The translations under genes and the position numbers were made by a program. Source: a virus. From it: 30,551 nucleotides of DNA. The stretch covers positions 1 to 30,551 of the IMG/VR virus record IMGVR_UViG_3300017743_002322, one strand, 5' to 3'. Under the pieces are notes generated by a model that worked only from the letters and a program-made list of their open reading frames with translations, searched no databases and was not told where the DNA came from. Position 1 is the stretch's first letter; the number at the start of each line of letters is the position of its first letter. Below are positions 13,024 to 22,196 of this stretch, piece after piece.

Positions 13024-15566
13024 CTAAAAAATAAATCAAGGTTATCAGTCTTTTCAGAAGTCCAGCCAAGAGCTTCAATGATATGCTCTATGGGACTAAG
13101 GAATACCTTGTTGAATTGTGTTTCGTAATCTATATATTGCTCGAGTCCAAGTTCAGTTGGTAGAACATTTGGAAATGATATTACATTTTCACGAAGTGGG
13201 TTTGGTACTTTGAGATAGACGAACTTAATCTTATCGCCAGACTGCACGGACTCGTATCGTTTACTGAGACCTTTCTCTTTAAGATAATGGTTAAATAATA
13301 TGCAACCACGAACATGTATTGGGCAACCTTTCTTGTATCCACCCTTGGTCATATACTTCTCGATGTTATCAGTACCTGAGTTACGAGCAACAACCTGTGC
13401 AGGTAGTTTAAAGAATTCCTGTTTAAAGTCTGCAATAAATTTTTGTGTTTGTTCTTCGCCTTCGTTTAGAATCACGCTGAAAATTTCACGCATCTTGTCA
13501 CGACATATCTCTGGAGTAGATGAACGAACACTTTCAAGTCCTGTTACACTGATTTTTGGTTTTTCGTAATGTACGCCTTCTGAGTTGAGAGTATTAAGAA
13601 TGTATCTCTTTTTAGCAATGAAGATTGCACGGTCATTAATTTTCTCACGCTTCATTACCATCGCATTACGATAGGCACCCATATCAGATGCAAGCGTTTC
13701 GTAACCTTCTTCGATAACCTCTTCGATTTTAGTTTGGCATACTTTATCAAGGAACTCTTCTCCAGTCTTGCGATCAATGTCAGTCGTACCATAGACCTTT
13801 TCAATCAAGTCTGCAAAGTTAACATAGACCGAGTCAGTGTCGATATAGATGACATAGTCTTTGTCTTTTGTTTTAAGTACTTTGTTAAGATAATTGTTTA
13901 CAGATTTTTCTGCATATCGAATAGAGAGTTGACCTGATGTCGTAATAGCTTCAGCCATATCATTAATATAGTATAAGAAGTATATGTTTGCTGTAGCACC
14001 ATAAAGTGAGTTCATAGAAATCTTTATGGACATCTGAGAATTATGTAATTGGTTAGCTTCTGTTTTTAACTTTTTCTTTTCAGTTGGGTCAGTTTCAACT
14101 TCAAGTTGTTGTTCAACTGCAAGCATCTGTCGTTTGATTTGAGCACGATTATTATAGTACTCATCAATAATCTCTGGAATGATGCCCATCTTTTTATTAC
14201 TGAAACATGCACCATTTGCTGCAACTGAGAAATCTTTGTTTGTATTTTTAAACTCACCTTTTAGTATCATGTCTTGAGTTGTATACTCACGATCGTCATG
14301 CGAATAAGTTTCAGGTGACATATTGTATTGTAACATCAAGTGAGGATATAGTGAGTTCAAGTCAAATGATACTACCCAAGGATACATTGCAGGTTTAGGG
14401 TCTTTAACATAACCACCTACAAGACCAGAACCTCGTTGACCTGGTGATTCTTTAATTGGTGGAACAATTTTATCTTTCATAAGTTTACGATAGATAATAG
14501 ATTCCCAGATACCAACAGTACCAAATGCATCGTTATAGTTAACTCCACCACCATAAGCAACAGTCATCACAAGAGCAAGTAGAGATGTTTCCTCTTCGAG
14601 CCTTTCGATGAGCTGTGTATCTTTTAAGTTATAGTCGAGATAGAGCTGTGGGTTCTGTTCGTAAAGAGCAGTCAAGTTACCATATTCAGAATAGTCAAGT
14701 TTCTTTTCACCGAGTACAACATTTGCAATATGGTCAAGTCTGTAAGATTCTTGTGGACCATATTTGTAACCAAACTTTTTGAAAGCATCCATATAGTCAA
14801 TAACAGCAACACCTGAGATATTGTAAGATGATTGTACCTTACCAAATACCTCTCGCGAATATTTACGAATATTATTCCAAGGGCTAAGTCGTTTTGATAA
14901 CTCTTCACCACATAGATTTGCAATACGAGTTACGATATACTGAATGTCAAAGTATTGGACGTTCCAACCTGTTACAACATCTGGATAATCAGATACCCAT
15001 ATCTCAACAAAGCGTCTCAGTAATTGTACCTCTGAGTCAAACTTGATAAACATAATATTATCGGGGTCAATACCAGTGATAGTTTGAGTCTTGTCAAAGT
15101 CTTTACGACCAAGCAAATAATAGATATTTGATTTTGAAGATTTGTATGCAATAGATGTGATTTCTTTGTCAGCATATTCTGTGTTTGCATACCCGTCACT
15201 GATATCGACCTCGATGTCGAAGCTGACGATGTTGACTTGGTTAATGTCATAACGTACATCGTCGGGATAATTTTCTTGGATAAATTGAGCAGTGTAGTTT
15301 GTGTTACCAAAGATTTTCATACCGTGAACACCTTTGTATTCTTCAGTAAATTCTTTGGATTCACGCATCGAGCCAAACAGTTGTGGACTCAATGGCAAAT
15401 TACCTTTAAGGGAAGTATATCCCTCGTCACCAGATTTTGGTGTGTGTAAGTAGAGAGTTGGCTTATAAGGAACGCGATATGAAAAACGTTTACCGTTTTC
15501 GTAACCACGATGCAAGATATTATTGCCGTAACGCTCGACTGAAGTGTAGAATGAAGTCATACTCAT
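13020..15566 (-). CDS. 43: family B DNA polymerase gp43
   Basis: Replicative polymerase with proofreading, 848 residues (T4 gp43 is 898). The exonuclease motifs are VSFDIEVD (exo I, near 110), WNVQYFDIQYI (exo II, near 200) and YNLKDTQLI (exo III). The polymerase motifs are FDLNSLYPHLMLQYN (motif A), the KISMNSLYGA helix (motif B) and YIDTDSVYV (motif C, catalytic DTD), followed by a KKRYI block. The C-terminus NLDLFFS looks like a clamp-binding peptide for gp45. It is transcribed alone from its own promoter. No intein or intron is present. Confidence 0.98.
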   Translation of the reverse strand: MSMTSFYTSVERYGNNILHRGYENGKRFSYRVPYKPTLYLHTPKSGDEGYTSLKGNLPLSPQLFGSMRESKEFTEEYKGVHGMKIFGNTNYTAQFIQENYPDDVRYDINQVNIVSFDIEVDISDGYANTEYADKEITSIAYKSSKSNIYYLLGRKDFDKTQTITGIDPDNIMFIKFDSEVQLLRRFVEIWVSDYPDVVTGWNVQYFDIQYIVTRIANLCGEELSKRLSPWNNIRKYSREVFGKVQSSYNISGVAVIDYMDAFKKFGYKYGPQESYRLDHIANVVLGEKKLDYSEYGNLTALYEQNPQLYLDYNLKDTQLIERLEEETSLLALVMTVAYGGGVNYNDAFGTVGIWESIIYRKLMKDKIVPPIKESPGQRGSGLVGGYVKDPKPAMYPWVVSFDLNSLYPHLMLQYNMSPETYSHDDREYTTQDMILKGEFKNTNKDFSVAANGACFSNKKMGIIPEIIDEYYNNRAQIKRQMLAVEQQLEVETDPTEKKKLKTEANQLHNSQMSIKISMNSLYGATANIYFLYYINDMAEAITTSGQLSIRYAEKSVNNYLNKVLKTKDKDYVIYIDTDSVYVNFADLIEKVYGTTDIDRKTGEEFLDKVCQTKIEEVIEEGYETLASDMGAYRNAMVMKREKINDRAIFIAKKRYILNTLNSEGVHYEKPKISVTGLESVRSSTPEICRDKMREIFSVILNEGEEQTQKFIADFKQEFFKLPAQVVARNSGTDNIEKYMTKGGYKKGCPIHVRGCILFNHYLKEKGLSKRYESVQSGDKIKFVYLKVPNPLRENVISFPNVLPTELGLEQYIDYETQFNKVFLSPIEHIIEALGWTSEKTDNLDLFFS

Positions 15567-15589
15567 ATTATTCCATATTGTAAGGGACT

Positions 15590-15618
15590 ATTATAACACG
15601 TTCTGAGAGATTTGTCAA
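15590..15618 (-). promoter_or_regulatory. early promoter for gp43
   Basis: TTGACA (15613-15618), a 17-bp spacer and TATAAT (15590-15595) preceded by CGTGT. It gives a leader of about 17 nt before the polymerase start codon. Confidence 0.9.
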
Positions 15619-15623
15619 CTACT

Positions 15624-17336
15624 TTATGCAGCAATCTCACTAAAGTTTTTCACCTTTTGGAACGTGATACTAGTGTCAAATTTCTCTGCGAATTGGTCAC
15701 CTCTATGTGAGATAACGAATACATTGTCATCAGCATTCAAGCTGTGCAGAGTTTCAATTAAACTTTCGATACCTACACTATCAAGTGCACCATCTAGAGT
15801 TTCATCAAGTATAAGAAGATTTGTAGATACTGAGTTACGTAGTTTAGCAACTGATCGCCATGTTAGCATGATCGCAAGTGTAATACGTAGTTTCTCACCT
15901 TCTGAAAAAGAAGCATAAGAGAACTTATCTCTGAAACGAGATTTGATAATCTCATTGAAGTTTTCATCAAGTTGGAAATCGACGAAGAGGTCGAATGCAG
16001 CTAGATATTTGTTTATAAGCTTATTCATAACTGGAATATACTGACTGATGATTCTTGCTTTGATGCCACCATCTTGTAGTATAGTTCTAACAACATTAAG
16101 TACTTCACGTTCTTCGAGAAGTTCTGTTCTTTGTTCTTGTTTCTTCTCTAAGTCTTTTTCTAATTTTAAAAGTTTACTAACATCAACTTCATCTACTTCT
16201 CTTTGTGCATTATCTAATTCTTTCTTCATAGCTACTAAAGCATTCTTAGACATTTTGATTTCAGCACGATACTCTGAGATTTTAAAGTTAACATTTTGTA
16301 TCTGTGTTTCTATTTTAGATATTGAGTTGAGTCTGTCTTGGTGAGTTTTAATAACACCAGCTGTTTCTACTAGACCTTTTTCAATATCATCTTTCTGGCT
16401 ATTTTTCTCATTAATTTGGTCTTGTTTAAAGTCGTGCTCAATACCTTGTTTACATGTTGGACAGTTATCGTGGTCGTGATAGAAAGCTACTTCTTTTTCG
16501 TATGCGATACGCTGTCGTTCTAAGTCACTACGCTTTTCTGTAGCATCTTGGAATTTTTGTTTCTCTTCGGGTTTATCTGATATATCATCGTAAAGAGTTT
16601 TAATAATCTCATCTTGCGTATCAATGATATCGTTTTTACTTTCTACAGTATCAATCTCAACACTCATACGCTCTTTGATTTTAGATACTTCGACTTCTTT
16701 AATCTTACGAATTTCTTCGTTATTCTCACGAGCACTGTCAATTTTAGATTCGTTTAACTCAATCTGATAAGCATTATCATTGATGTCATCAGTTGTTTCT
16801 TTCATCTGGTCTTTAGCTAACCATCCCATAGTACTGAATACTTGAATGTCTAGTAAATCCTCAATGATATCTCTTCTTGCTCCAGCATGTAATTCCATAA
16901 AGGGAACATAGGTAGCTGAACCAAGTACAACAATCTGATTAAATGATTTGTAATTGATACCAATAATAGATGTTTCTAGATACTCTTGGTAATCTTTCTT
17001 TGCTGCGTCTTGGTTAATGAGTTGACCATCTTGATAGATTTCAAATACAACAGGTCTCATTCCTCGTTTAACCATATAGTTCTTACCACCAACTTGAAAG
17101 TAAATCTCAACCAACAACTCTTTGTTATTAATTGTATTGATTAACTGACCTTTGTTGACTTTACGAAATGGCTTTCCGTATAGACCGAACACGATCGCAT
17201 CAAGCAATGTGCTCTTACCTGAACCATTAGTACCACTGATTAGAGTGGTTGGTTTGGTATCAAAATCGATTGTAGTAAAGTTGTTTCCAGTGGATAATAT
17301 GTTTTTGTATTTAATTTTCTTAAATTGAATTCGCAT
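15624..17336 (-). CDS. 46: recombination nuclease subunit gp46 (Rad50-like)
   Basis: SMC-type ATPase that works with gp47 to resect DNA ends for recombination-dependent replication. The 570-residue protein has Walker A GTNGSGKST (35-43), a long coiled coil with the zinc-hook CPTC in the middle (about 285-300), the ABC signature YASFSEGEKLRI and Walker B LLILDETLDGALD near the C-terminus, then the ISHRG H-loop. Its start codon shares a base with the gp47 stop. It is the last gene of the long gp55-to-gp46 operon. Confidence 0.97.
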   Translation of the reverse strand: MRIQFKKIKYKNILSTGNNFTTIDFDTKPTTLISGTNGSGKSTLLDAIVFGLYGKPFRKVNKGQLINTINNKELLVEIYFQVGGKNYMVKRGMRPVVFEIYQDGQLINQDAAKKDYQEYLETSIIGINYKSFNQIVVLGSATYVPFMELHAGARRDIIEDLLDIQVFSTMGWLAKDQMKETTDDINDNAYQIELNESKIDSARENNEEIRKIKEVEVSKIKERMSVEIDTVESKNDIIDTQDEIIKTLYDDISDKPEEKQKFQDATEKRSDLERQRIAYEKEVAFYHDHDNCPTCKQGIEHDFKQDQINEKNSQKDDIEKGLVETAGVIKTHQDRLNSISKIETQIQNVNFKISEYRAEIKMSKNALVAMKKELDNAQREVDEVDVSKLLKLEKDLEKKQEQRTELLEEREVLNVVRTILQDGGIKARIISQYIPVMNKLINKYLAAFDLFVDFQLDENFNEIIKSRFRDKFSYASFSEGEKLRITLAIMLTWRSVAKLRNSVSTNLLILDETLDGALDSVGIESLIETLHSLNADDNVFVISHRGDQFAEKFDTSITFQKVKNFSEIAA

Positions 17337-18397
17337 TATAAATTAAGGGCCTCATGATATAAGTCGTCGATAACTTGTTTTACTCTTCCTTTATCGACTT
17401 GGGTCTCTATACTATCTATATACTGGTGAAGGATTTCTCCAGTGTCTTTTGTTTCGTCAAGTACTTCATCGACTCCAACATGTTCAAGGTTAAGATTATC
17501 ATCAATCGCCTTGACATCAACCGCACCACATTCACTCATACGACTCATAAAGAGGTCATACAAATAAGCATTGGTACGGTTTTTCACAATCACCTTTACA
17601 AATGTATCTTTATATTTGTCAACATCAAAATTAGCTACAGTATCTACTGTCCAATCTGAATCATCATAATCTATTTTATAAAAGACTTTGTTAGGGTTTT
17701 CGTGTTTGGTCATCTCTCTTGTTTCAGTATCGAAGACATGGAATCCACGGCTACCATTATAATCTGACCAAGTCATTTCATAAGGAGCTCCGAGGTATTC
17801 TACATTTCCATAGCGAGATGGGTGATGGAAATGACCAGAGTAAACATCTTCAAAATTCTTAAATACTTCCATTTCTGTACCGTGAGTACATGGAACACCT
17901 TTTAACATCTCAAATCCTTTGACTTCAAGGTGACCCATAACTACATCAGCTTTACTTTCGGCAAGCATCTTATAATTATATTCTGCATTTTCTTTATTAA
18001 TCCAAGGTAGCATCAAGAATGTTGTTGAACCAATCTCAATATGCTCAGCTTTATCTTCATATAGATTAAAGTGTTTATAGTCTTGCAATAATAGATTCAT
18101 GCTGTTAATGCTATTTGTATTGGTATAATAGATATCGTGATTACCAATTAAGCAATGAAAATCAATTTTACGTTTGTTAAGCTCATCAAAGAAGAACTCA
18201 CGACATCTGTCTAAGCTTACGAAGTTAACATACTTTCTTCTATCAAAGGTATCACCAAGGTCAAACACGGTTGTGATACCATGTTCATCTACATAAGGAA
18301 AAAATACCTCTTGGAAAAACTTTCTTTGTACCTCATGGAATACTCTACTATCTCCTCGAGCACCAAAGTGTAAGTCAGTTACGATCGCAATCTTCAT
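17336..18397 (-). CDS. 47: recombination nuclease subunit gp47 (Mre11-like)
   Basis: Metallophosphoesterase nuclease partner of gp46, 353 residues. Catalytic motifs in order: TDLHFGARGD (about 7-16), FDLGDTFDRRKYV (about 45-57), IGNHDIYY (about 89-96), MGHLEVKG and SGHFHHPSRYG (about 190-200). A C-terminal region of about 130 residues would contact gp46. It directly follows the peptide deformylase gene without overlap. Length matches T4 gp47 (339). Confidence 0.97.
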   Translation of the reverse strand: MKIAIVTDLHFGARGDSRVFHEVQRKFFQEVFFPYVDEHGITTVFDLGDTFDRRKYVNFVSLDRCREFFFDELNKRKIDFHCLIGNHDIYYTNTNSINSMNLLLQDYKHFNLYEDKAEHIEIGSTTFLMLPWINKENAEYNYKMLAESKADVVMGHLEVKGFEMLKGVPCTHGTEMEVFKNFEDVYSGHFHHPSRYGNVEYLGAPYEMTWSDYNGSRGFHVFDTETREMTKHENPNKVFYKIDYDDSDWTVDTVANFDVDKYKDTFVKVIVKNRTNAYLYDLFMSRMSECGAVDVKAIDDNLNLEHVGVDEVLDETKDTGEILHQYIDSIETQVDKGRVKQVIDDLYHEALNL

Positions 18398-18994
18398 TTA
18401 ATCTCCAGTGTTCAGGTCTAATGCTACTTCTGCCTGAGCTTTTTCTTTTTGTGCCATTGAGTTAAGATACGTCATAGCTTCTTGCATTTTCTTTCTTTGC
18501 TTTTGGATTTTAGTTTTCTTAGTTGTAGCTCTATCCCATTTAAGACGAGATACTTTATCTCTAAAAACTACTCCGTTGAGATGGTCAAACTCATGCATAA
18601 AACATCGAGCACCATAACCATCAAGAGTTCCTGCTTGGTAGTTACCATGTTCATCAACCCATTCAGCTGATACTTGTGATGGTCTAGCAATTTGTAAAAA
18701 CATATCTGGAAAGCTTAGACAACCTTCTGGAGCTAATTCTGTTTCTTCACCAAACCCAAGTATTTTTGGATTGATTACCATAATGGCAGATTCTTTTGTT
18801 TCTCCAATTACAAAACAACGCATGTTTAAACCAACTTGACAAGCTGATAATCCAACACCTTTATGTTTTACCATCAGGTCAACCATTTGTTCTTTTAAAT
18901 CTGCAGCATCTGCAAATATTTCTTTGACTTTTTCAAAATCAAACTCTTCCAGTCCCTTAGTAAGGATTGGGTCAGTACTTGGTACTAATTTCAT
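18398..18994 (-). CDS. def: peptide deformylase
   Basis: Removes the N-formyl group from nascent proteins. The three family motifs are present: GVGLSACQVG (motif 1, about 46-55), PEGCLSFP (motif 2, the metal-binding Cys, about 93-100) and HEFDHLNGV (motif 3, the metal-binding HxxxH). At 198 residues it has a C-terminal extension of about 40 residues, rich in K and Q, unlike the shorter versions typical of cyanophages. Such phage enzymes are thought to keep rapidly made proteins matured during infection. It overlaps the nucleotidyltransferase gene by 4 bp in the gp55 operon. Confidence 0.95.
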   Translation of the reverse strand: MKLVPSTDPILTKGLEEFDFEKVKEIFADAADLKEQMVDLMVKHKGVGLSACQVGLNMRCFVIGETKESAIMVINPKILGFGEETELAPEGCLSFPDMFLQIARPSQVSAEWVDEHGNYQAGTLDGYGARCFMHEFDHLNGVVFRDKVSRLKWDRATTKKTKIQKQRKKMQEAMTYLNSMAQKEKAQAEVALDLNTGD

Positions 18995-19416
18995 AATTTA
19001 CCTTCTTCTCTCATTTTGGCTCTAATTTTTGTAGCACTAATGTTATGTACATCTGCTCCTAAGTCATGCTCAGTAAATGTATAACCAACACCTCGACCAT
19101 AACTAATGTCTACGATGTTTGGTACGGCCATAATCATATATTCACGACCTTCTTCATAACCTGCTTCTCCTAAACCCTTTTTGATACCATCAATAACAGC
19201 AATCTCACCAAAGGGATTATCTGTCTGTTCAACAGTACGACCAGCTCCAGCATCACCTTCTGTGCCGAATACTTCACGTACCATTATAACAACTTGTCCT
19301 GTAATTGTCAAGGCTTTTTGAAATAATTTTGTGTGACCTTCATGCCACGGTTGCCATCTACCCAACATTTGTACTGTTGGTTTTTTAAAATCGAATGCAT
19401 CTTCCATTTCAAACAT
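18991..19416 (-). CDS. HIGH-superfamily nucleotidyltransferase (cytidylyl/adenylyltransferase-like)
   Basis: A 141-residue protein. The GRWQPWHEGHTKLF block (19-32) carries the HxGH-type motif (HEGH, 25-28), and ISATKIR (126-132) is the second signature, ISxTxxR. The fold transfers a nucleotide from CTP or ATP to a phosphorylated substrate (NMN, pantetheine phosphate, glycerol phosphate and others). The substrate cannot be told from sequence. Its ATG shares the last A of the DUF2061 stop, and the kinase-like gene is just beyond, so the three probably act together. Confidence 0.85.
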   Translation of the reverse strand: MFEMEDAFDFKKPTVQMLGRWQPWHEGHTKLFQKALTITGQVVIMVREVFGTEGDAGAGRTVEQTDNPFGEIAVIDGIKKGLGEAGYEEGREYMIMAVPNIVDISYGRGVGYTFTEHDLGADVHNISATKIRAKMREEGKL

Positions 19417-19628
19417 TATTCTTTTACTCCAAATTTTATGTGATTATACCATAAGCGTTCATGCCCATAATATAATACAAATTTTATTACTATATCAGCA
19501 AGAAAAACTGCGCCTACTGCTTTTTGGGGTAAACCAAAGTATAATGCAATTGAAGCTGTAGTTATACTTGCTATAATTCTCCATGTAACTGCTTTAGCTA
19601 AATGTCTCGCTTTTGTTACTTCACTCAT
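19416..19628 (-). CDS. DUF2061 small membrane protein
   Basis: A 70-residue protein beginning MSEVTKARHLAKAV, overlapping the upstream kinase by 8 bp (ATGAGTGA); an ATG at 19661 would add 11 residues. KAVTWRIIASITTASIALYFG and AVGAVFLADIVIKFVLYYGHERLW match the DUF2061 pattern, with two hydrophobic stretches (about 15-32 and 38-55). DUF2061 members are often found near sulfate-assimilation genes. Here the upstream neighbour is APS-kinase-like. Function is unknown; inner-membrane location is likely. Confidence 0.85.
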   Translation of the reverse strand: MSEVTKARHLAKAVTWRIIASITTASIALYFGLPQKAVGAVFLADIVIKFVLYYGHERLWYNHIKFGVKE

Positions 19629-20037
19629 ATTTCGCTTTAATAACCTTGGCCATAGATACATGAGTATCTTGTCGCCATGTGTGTATAATATGGTCTACAA
19701 CTTCTGGTTTCTCAAAGATTTTATTAGTATCTTCAAATCTGCCTTCTGTAATTGTATCCATCCACACTGTATAGTCTGCATTGAAATCTTTTCGAGCTCT
19801 CTCAAAAGGACAAACAAAATCTGTGATAGCATATTTTCCTGCTCGGACTACGCCATCTGCGAGAAATTTCATTCTCATTGCTTGTCTCATACGACCTTCG
19901 TCACTAAAATCCCAGTCGTCGTAATGTTCACGTACTTGGTCAGCGTTAATCCAAACACCTTCCAATTCCTCGGCCAACGGTTCTGCAAGATAGCTCTTAC
20001 CCGAACCAGGAAGCCCGCAAATTAAGATTTTTTTCAT
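19621..20037 (-). CDS. P-loop kinase, adenylylsulfate-kinase-like
   Basis: A 138-residue small-molecule kinase with Walker A GLPGSGKS (8-15) and a VWINADQVRE segment (about 28-37), which resembles the nucleotide/APS-binding region of CysC. FLADGVVRAGKYAITDFVCP matches the strand after the lid-helix in that group. It lacks about 40 residues of a full CysC, and the C-terminal half is divergent, so the true substrate may not be APS. Its start overlaps the gp55 stop by 4 bp. Together with DUF2061 and the nucleotidyltransferase it forms a three-gene cassette inside the late-sigma operon. Confidence 0.78.
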   Translation of the reverse strand: MKKILICGLPGSGKSYLAEPLAEELEGVWINADQVREHYDDWDFSDEGRMRQAMRMKFLADGVVRAGKYAITDFVCPFERARKDFNADYTVWMDTITEGRFEDTNKIFEKPEVVDHIIHTWRQDTHVSMAKVIKAKYE

Positions 20038-20531
20038 TTCTTATCTTTACTTCCTTTCTTAAATTTAGATTCAAAATCATTAATGAATCGACTAATGTAC
20101 TCAGGTGGCTCATTCATTTGAATAGTTTGTGCATCACTATCTTGAAGTATGCTCTGAGTTAACATGTTCTGAGAAGCTTTAAACTTAATATAAGTCTGCT
20201 TCTTTTCTTTTTGAATTCTTCGTAGAAATGCAAACCAGATAATCTGTGTGAAATATGCAAAAGGGTTCTGCGATTTTTCTGGGTCGAAGTTGTGAATATA
20301 CATTAAGCAATTCTCAATTCCATCTGATATCATTTCTTCTTTATATGAGTAACCAGAGAAATTTGGTTTGGTTGCGAGTCTTGTTGCAATTAACAATATG
20401 CACTTTCCAATGTATTCTGGTACTTGTGGGTTTCTATCTCCTGCGTCTTCTGCTTCTTTACATAGAGCTTTATAATCTATTAGAGCAGCAAGTAAGTCAG
20501 GATTGTTGACATAGTTTCTTTTTCTTGCCAT
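20034..20531 (-). CDS. 55: late-transcription sigma factor gp55
   Basis: Minimal sigma factor that directs host RNA polymerase to TATAAATA late promoters, stimulated by gp45. The 165-residue protein matches T4 gp55 in blocks: YVNNPDLLAALIDYK, NFSGYSYKEEMISDGIENCLMYIHNFDPEKSQNPFAYFTQ (a region 2-like block split across about 57-97) and FLRRIQKEKK. The acidic-hydrophobic clamp-binding tail of T4 gp55 is not obvious; the end is basic (FKKGSKDKK). It has its own promoter (20567-20595). At least three exact TATAAATA sites occur in this window, so the target sites are present. Confidence 0.95.
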   Translation of the reverse strand: MARKRNYVNNPDLLAALIDYKALCKEAEDAGDRNPQVPEYIGKCILLIATRLATKPNFSGYSYKEEMISDGIENCLMYIHNFDPEKSQNPFAYFTQIIWFAFLRRIQKEKKQTYIKFKASQNMLTQSILQDSDAQTIQMNEPPEYISRFINDFESKFKKGSKDKK

Positions 20532-20566
20532 TTTTATTTCCTTATGTTGGAATTTTTTAAAAGTAA

Positions 20567-20595
20567 ATTATAACATGTTTTGAGGGATTTGTCAA
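20567..20595 (-). promoter_or_regulatory. early promoter for the gp55-gp46 operon
   Basis: TTGACA (20590-20595), a 17-bp spacer and TATAAT (20567-20572) preceded by CATGT. It drives gp55 and probably the six genes after it. Confidence 0.9.
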
Positions 20596-20644
20596 CCATT
20601 AATTTACCTTGATGAAAATAAATGAAAATAATTGCAAAAAAGGG

Positions 20645-20673
20645 TTGACAAGTGTAGCATCTTCTGTTATAAT
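20645..20673 (+). promoter_or_regulatory. orphan sigma70 promoter, plus strand
   Basis: GGG-TTGACA (20645-20650), a 17-bp spacer and a perfect TATAAT (20668-20673) preceded by TGT. An A-rich stretch lies upstream. There is no plus-strand ORF downstream; transcription would run antisense into the 3' end of uvsW. Confidence 0.75.
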
Positions 20674-20710
20674 AAGGTTATCAACCTTTAAGGCCCACTA
20701 TAGTACTATA
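20674..20710. repeat. two palindromes at the orphan start site and uvsW stop
   Basis: AAGGTT-ATC-AACCTT (20674-20688) sits exactly where the plus-strand promoter would initiate. TATAGTACTATA (20699-20710) is a perfect 12-bp palindrome that contains the uvsW TAG stop. On the minus strand the first could form a weak terminator after uvsW (6-bp stem, AT-rich tail). Confidence 0.5.
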
Positions 20711-22196
20711 TTTCAATAGTGTATATCTTATACGGAAACTGTTCAGCTCCGTAGATTTCAATCCTTTTCTTAAAGTGCTTTAGAGTATAGTTCTCAAAAC
20801 TTCCAACAGATAAATCATCAGTAATATCATATAGAGTAGCTTCAGTCGAGTCGTCAGCTTTTCTTAATGTTCTACCAATAGATTGTAGTACTTTGATTTC
20901 ACTCTTTGAACCAGTAGCAAATATCACATTATCTAATCTTTTCAAATTAACACCTGTAGAGAATACTCCATAAGAAGCAAGTATGTCATGCCTCTTTTCA
21001 GAATCATTCTCAACTAAATGTCGAATATTCTCACGCTCTTCGCCCTTCGTTCCGCCATATATAAAGTGAAGCTCTCTTCCTTCTTTGCGAAGCAAAGGTT
21101 CTAAAACTTTACCATGTTTTTCTACAAGGTCAAATAGAATCAAATTATTCTGACCTTCTAAACTGTGAACGAGATTCTTAATAAAGTTATTTCGTTTCTC
21201 ATTGTTTACAATAAACTCTCGTTCAGCTGGCCATTTCTTTGTTCCATCTAAATTTTTGAGAGCATCTTTAAATTTCTTTCTTGTTTCATTACTATGAGAT
21301 AACACGATCGCTTTGACTTTAAAATCAGCTACCGTTCCTTTATCCATAAGCTCTTTGGTATTAACAAATCGTTTAACCTCACCAAAACATCCTTCAAGTA
21401 CTAACCTATGAGTTTTACTTTCTGATGATTTTAATGTACCTGTAAATCCATGTCGATATTCACAGTCAGTTAATGATTCCATAATCTTTGTTAAGCTTTT
21501 TGCTTGGAATGTGTGTGCTTCATCTCCAAGTACAACTTTGAATTGGTCAAACCAATCTTTCTTTAATTTAATAAGTGATTGCCATGTAGATATAACAATC
21601 GGTGAGCTAGTATTTTTATCAACACCGCCTTGAATAGTATAGATATCATTCTCATCACAACCATAATCTATAAAGTCACCTTTCATTTGGTGGACTAAAG
21701 AAATAGTTGGTACAATAATTAATGTTCTGTGGCCGAATGCTTGAAAATAATGTTGTTGTATTAAATAGATTATTAAAGACTTGCCAGATGATGTCGGTGA
21801 TAGAGATAAAGATCGGCGTTTACGCAATGCGTTAAGTACATATTCTGTTTGATAATCTCTTGGTATAAACTTACAATCGATTTCTTCAGCGAGCTGAGTA
21901 GGATAATCGTCATCAAATTCCTCGTCTAATCCAATGTGGTCTGGTACAGATAAAAAATATCCGCGGTCGTCGCAAAACTTTTTAATATGTGGATATAAAC
22001 CAACATAGATAATTGGTCGCATTGGTTGGAATAATCTAATGATTCCGTCCCATACTCTATTTTTATAGGCAGGAACAAATTGATAACCTTCTGGTCTGAA
22101 ACTAAATTGCTCAGCTAATTCCATGAGTGTGCCGCTATCTGCAACAACTTTCATGTGGACTGAATTAATAGGTTCTAAGGTTATCTGTTCACTCAT
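20706..22196 (-). CDS. uvsW: UvsW helicase
   Basis: Superfamily 2 helicase that unwinds R-loops and branched DNA and shifts T4 from origin- to recombination-dependent replication. The 496-residue protein has an N-terminal domain (to about 100), the Q-motif region FIPRDYQTEYV, Walker A SPTSSGKSL (about 133-141), motif Ia IIVPTISLVHQM, a DEAH-type GDEAHTFQ box (about 225-232), motif III GFTGTL and a C-terminal motif VI QSIGRTLRK. It overlaps the 95-aa gene by 4 bp in the uvsY operon. It ends with TAG inside a palindrome. Confidence 0.97.
   Translation of the reverse strand: MSEQITLEPINSVHMKVVADSGTLMELAEQFSFRPEGYQFVPAYKNRVWDGIIRLFQPMRPIIYVGLYPHIKKFCDDRGYFLSVPDHIGLDEEFDDDYPTQLAEEIDCKFIPRDYQTEYVLNALRKRRSLSLSPTSSGKSLIIYLIQQHYFQAFGHRTLIIVPTISLVHQMKGDFIDYGCDENDIYTIQGGVDKNTSSPIVISTWQSLIKLKKDWFDQFKVVLGDEAHTFQAKSLTKIMESLTDCEYRHGFTGTLKSSESKTHRLVLEGCFGEVKRFVNTKELMDKGTVADFKVKAIVLSHSNETRKKFKDALKNLDGTKKWPAEREFIVNNEKRNNFIKNLVHSLEGQNNLILFDLVEKHGKVLEPLLRKEGRELHFIYGGTKGEERENIRHLVENDSEKRHDILASYGVFSTGVNLKRLDNVIFATGSKSEIKVLQSIGRTLRKADDSTEATLYDITDDLSVGSFENYTLKHFKKRIEIYGAEQFPYKIYTIEI

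Noticed and set aside
19660-20025. 121-aa plus-strand ORF
   Set aside because: It is antisense to the P-loop kinase, which has a clear Walker A motif.
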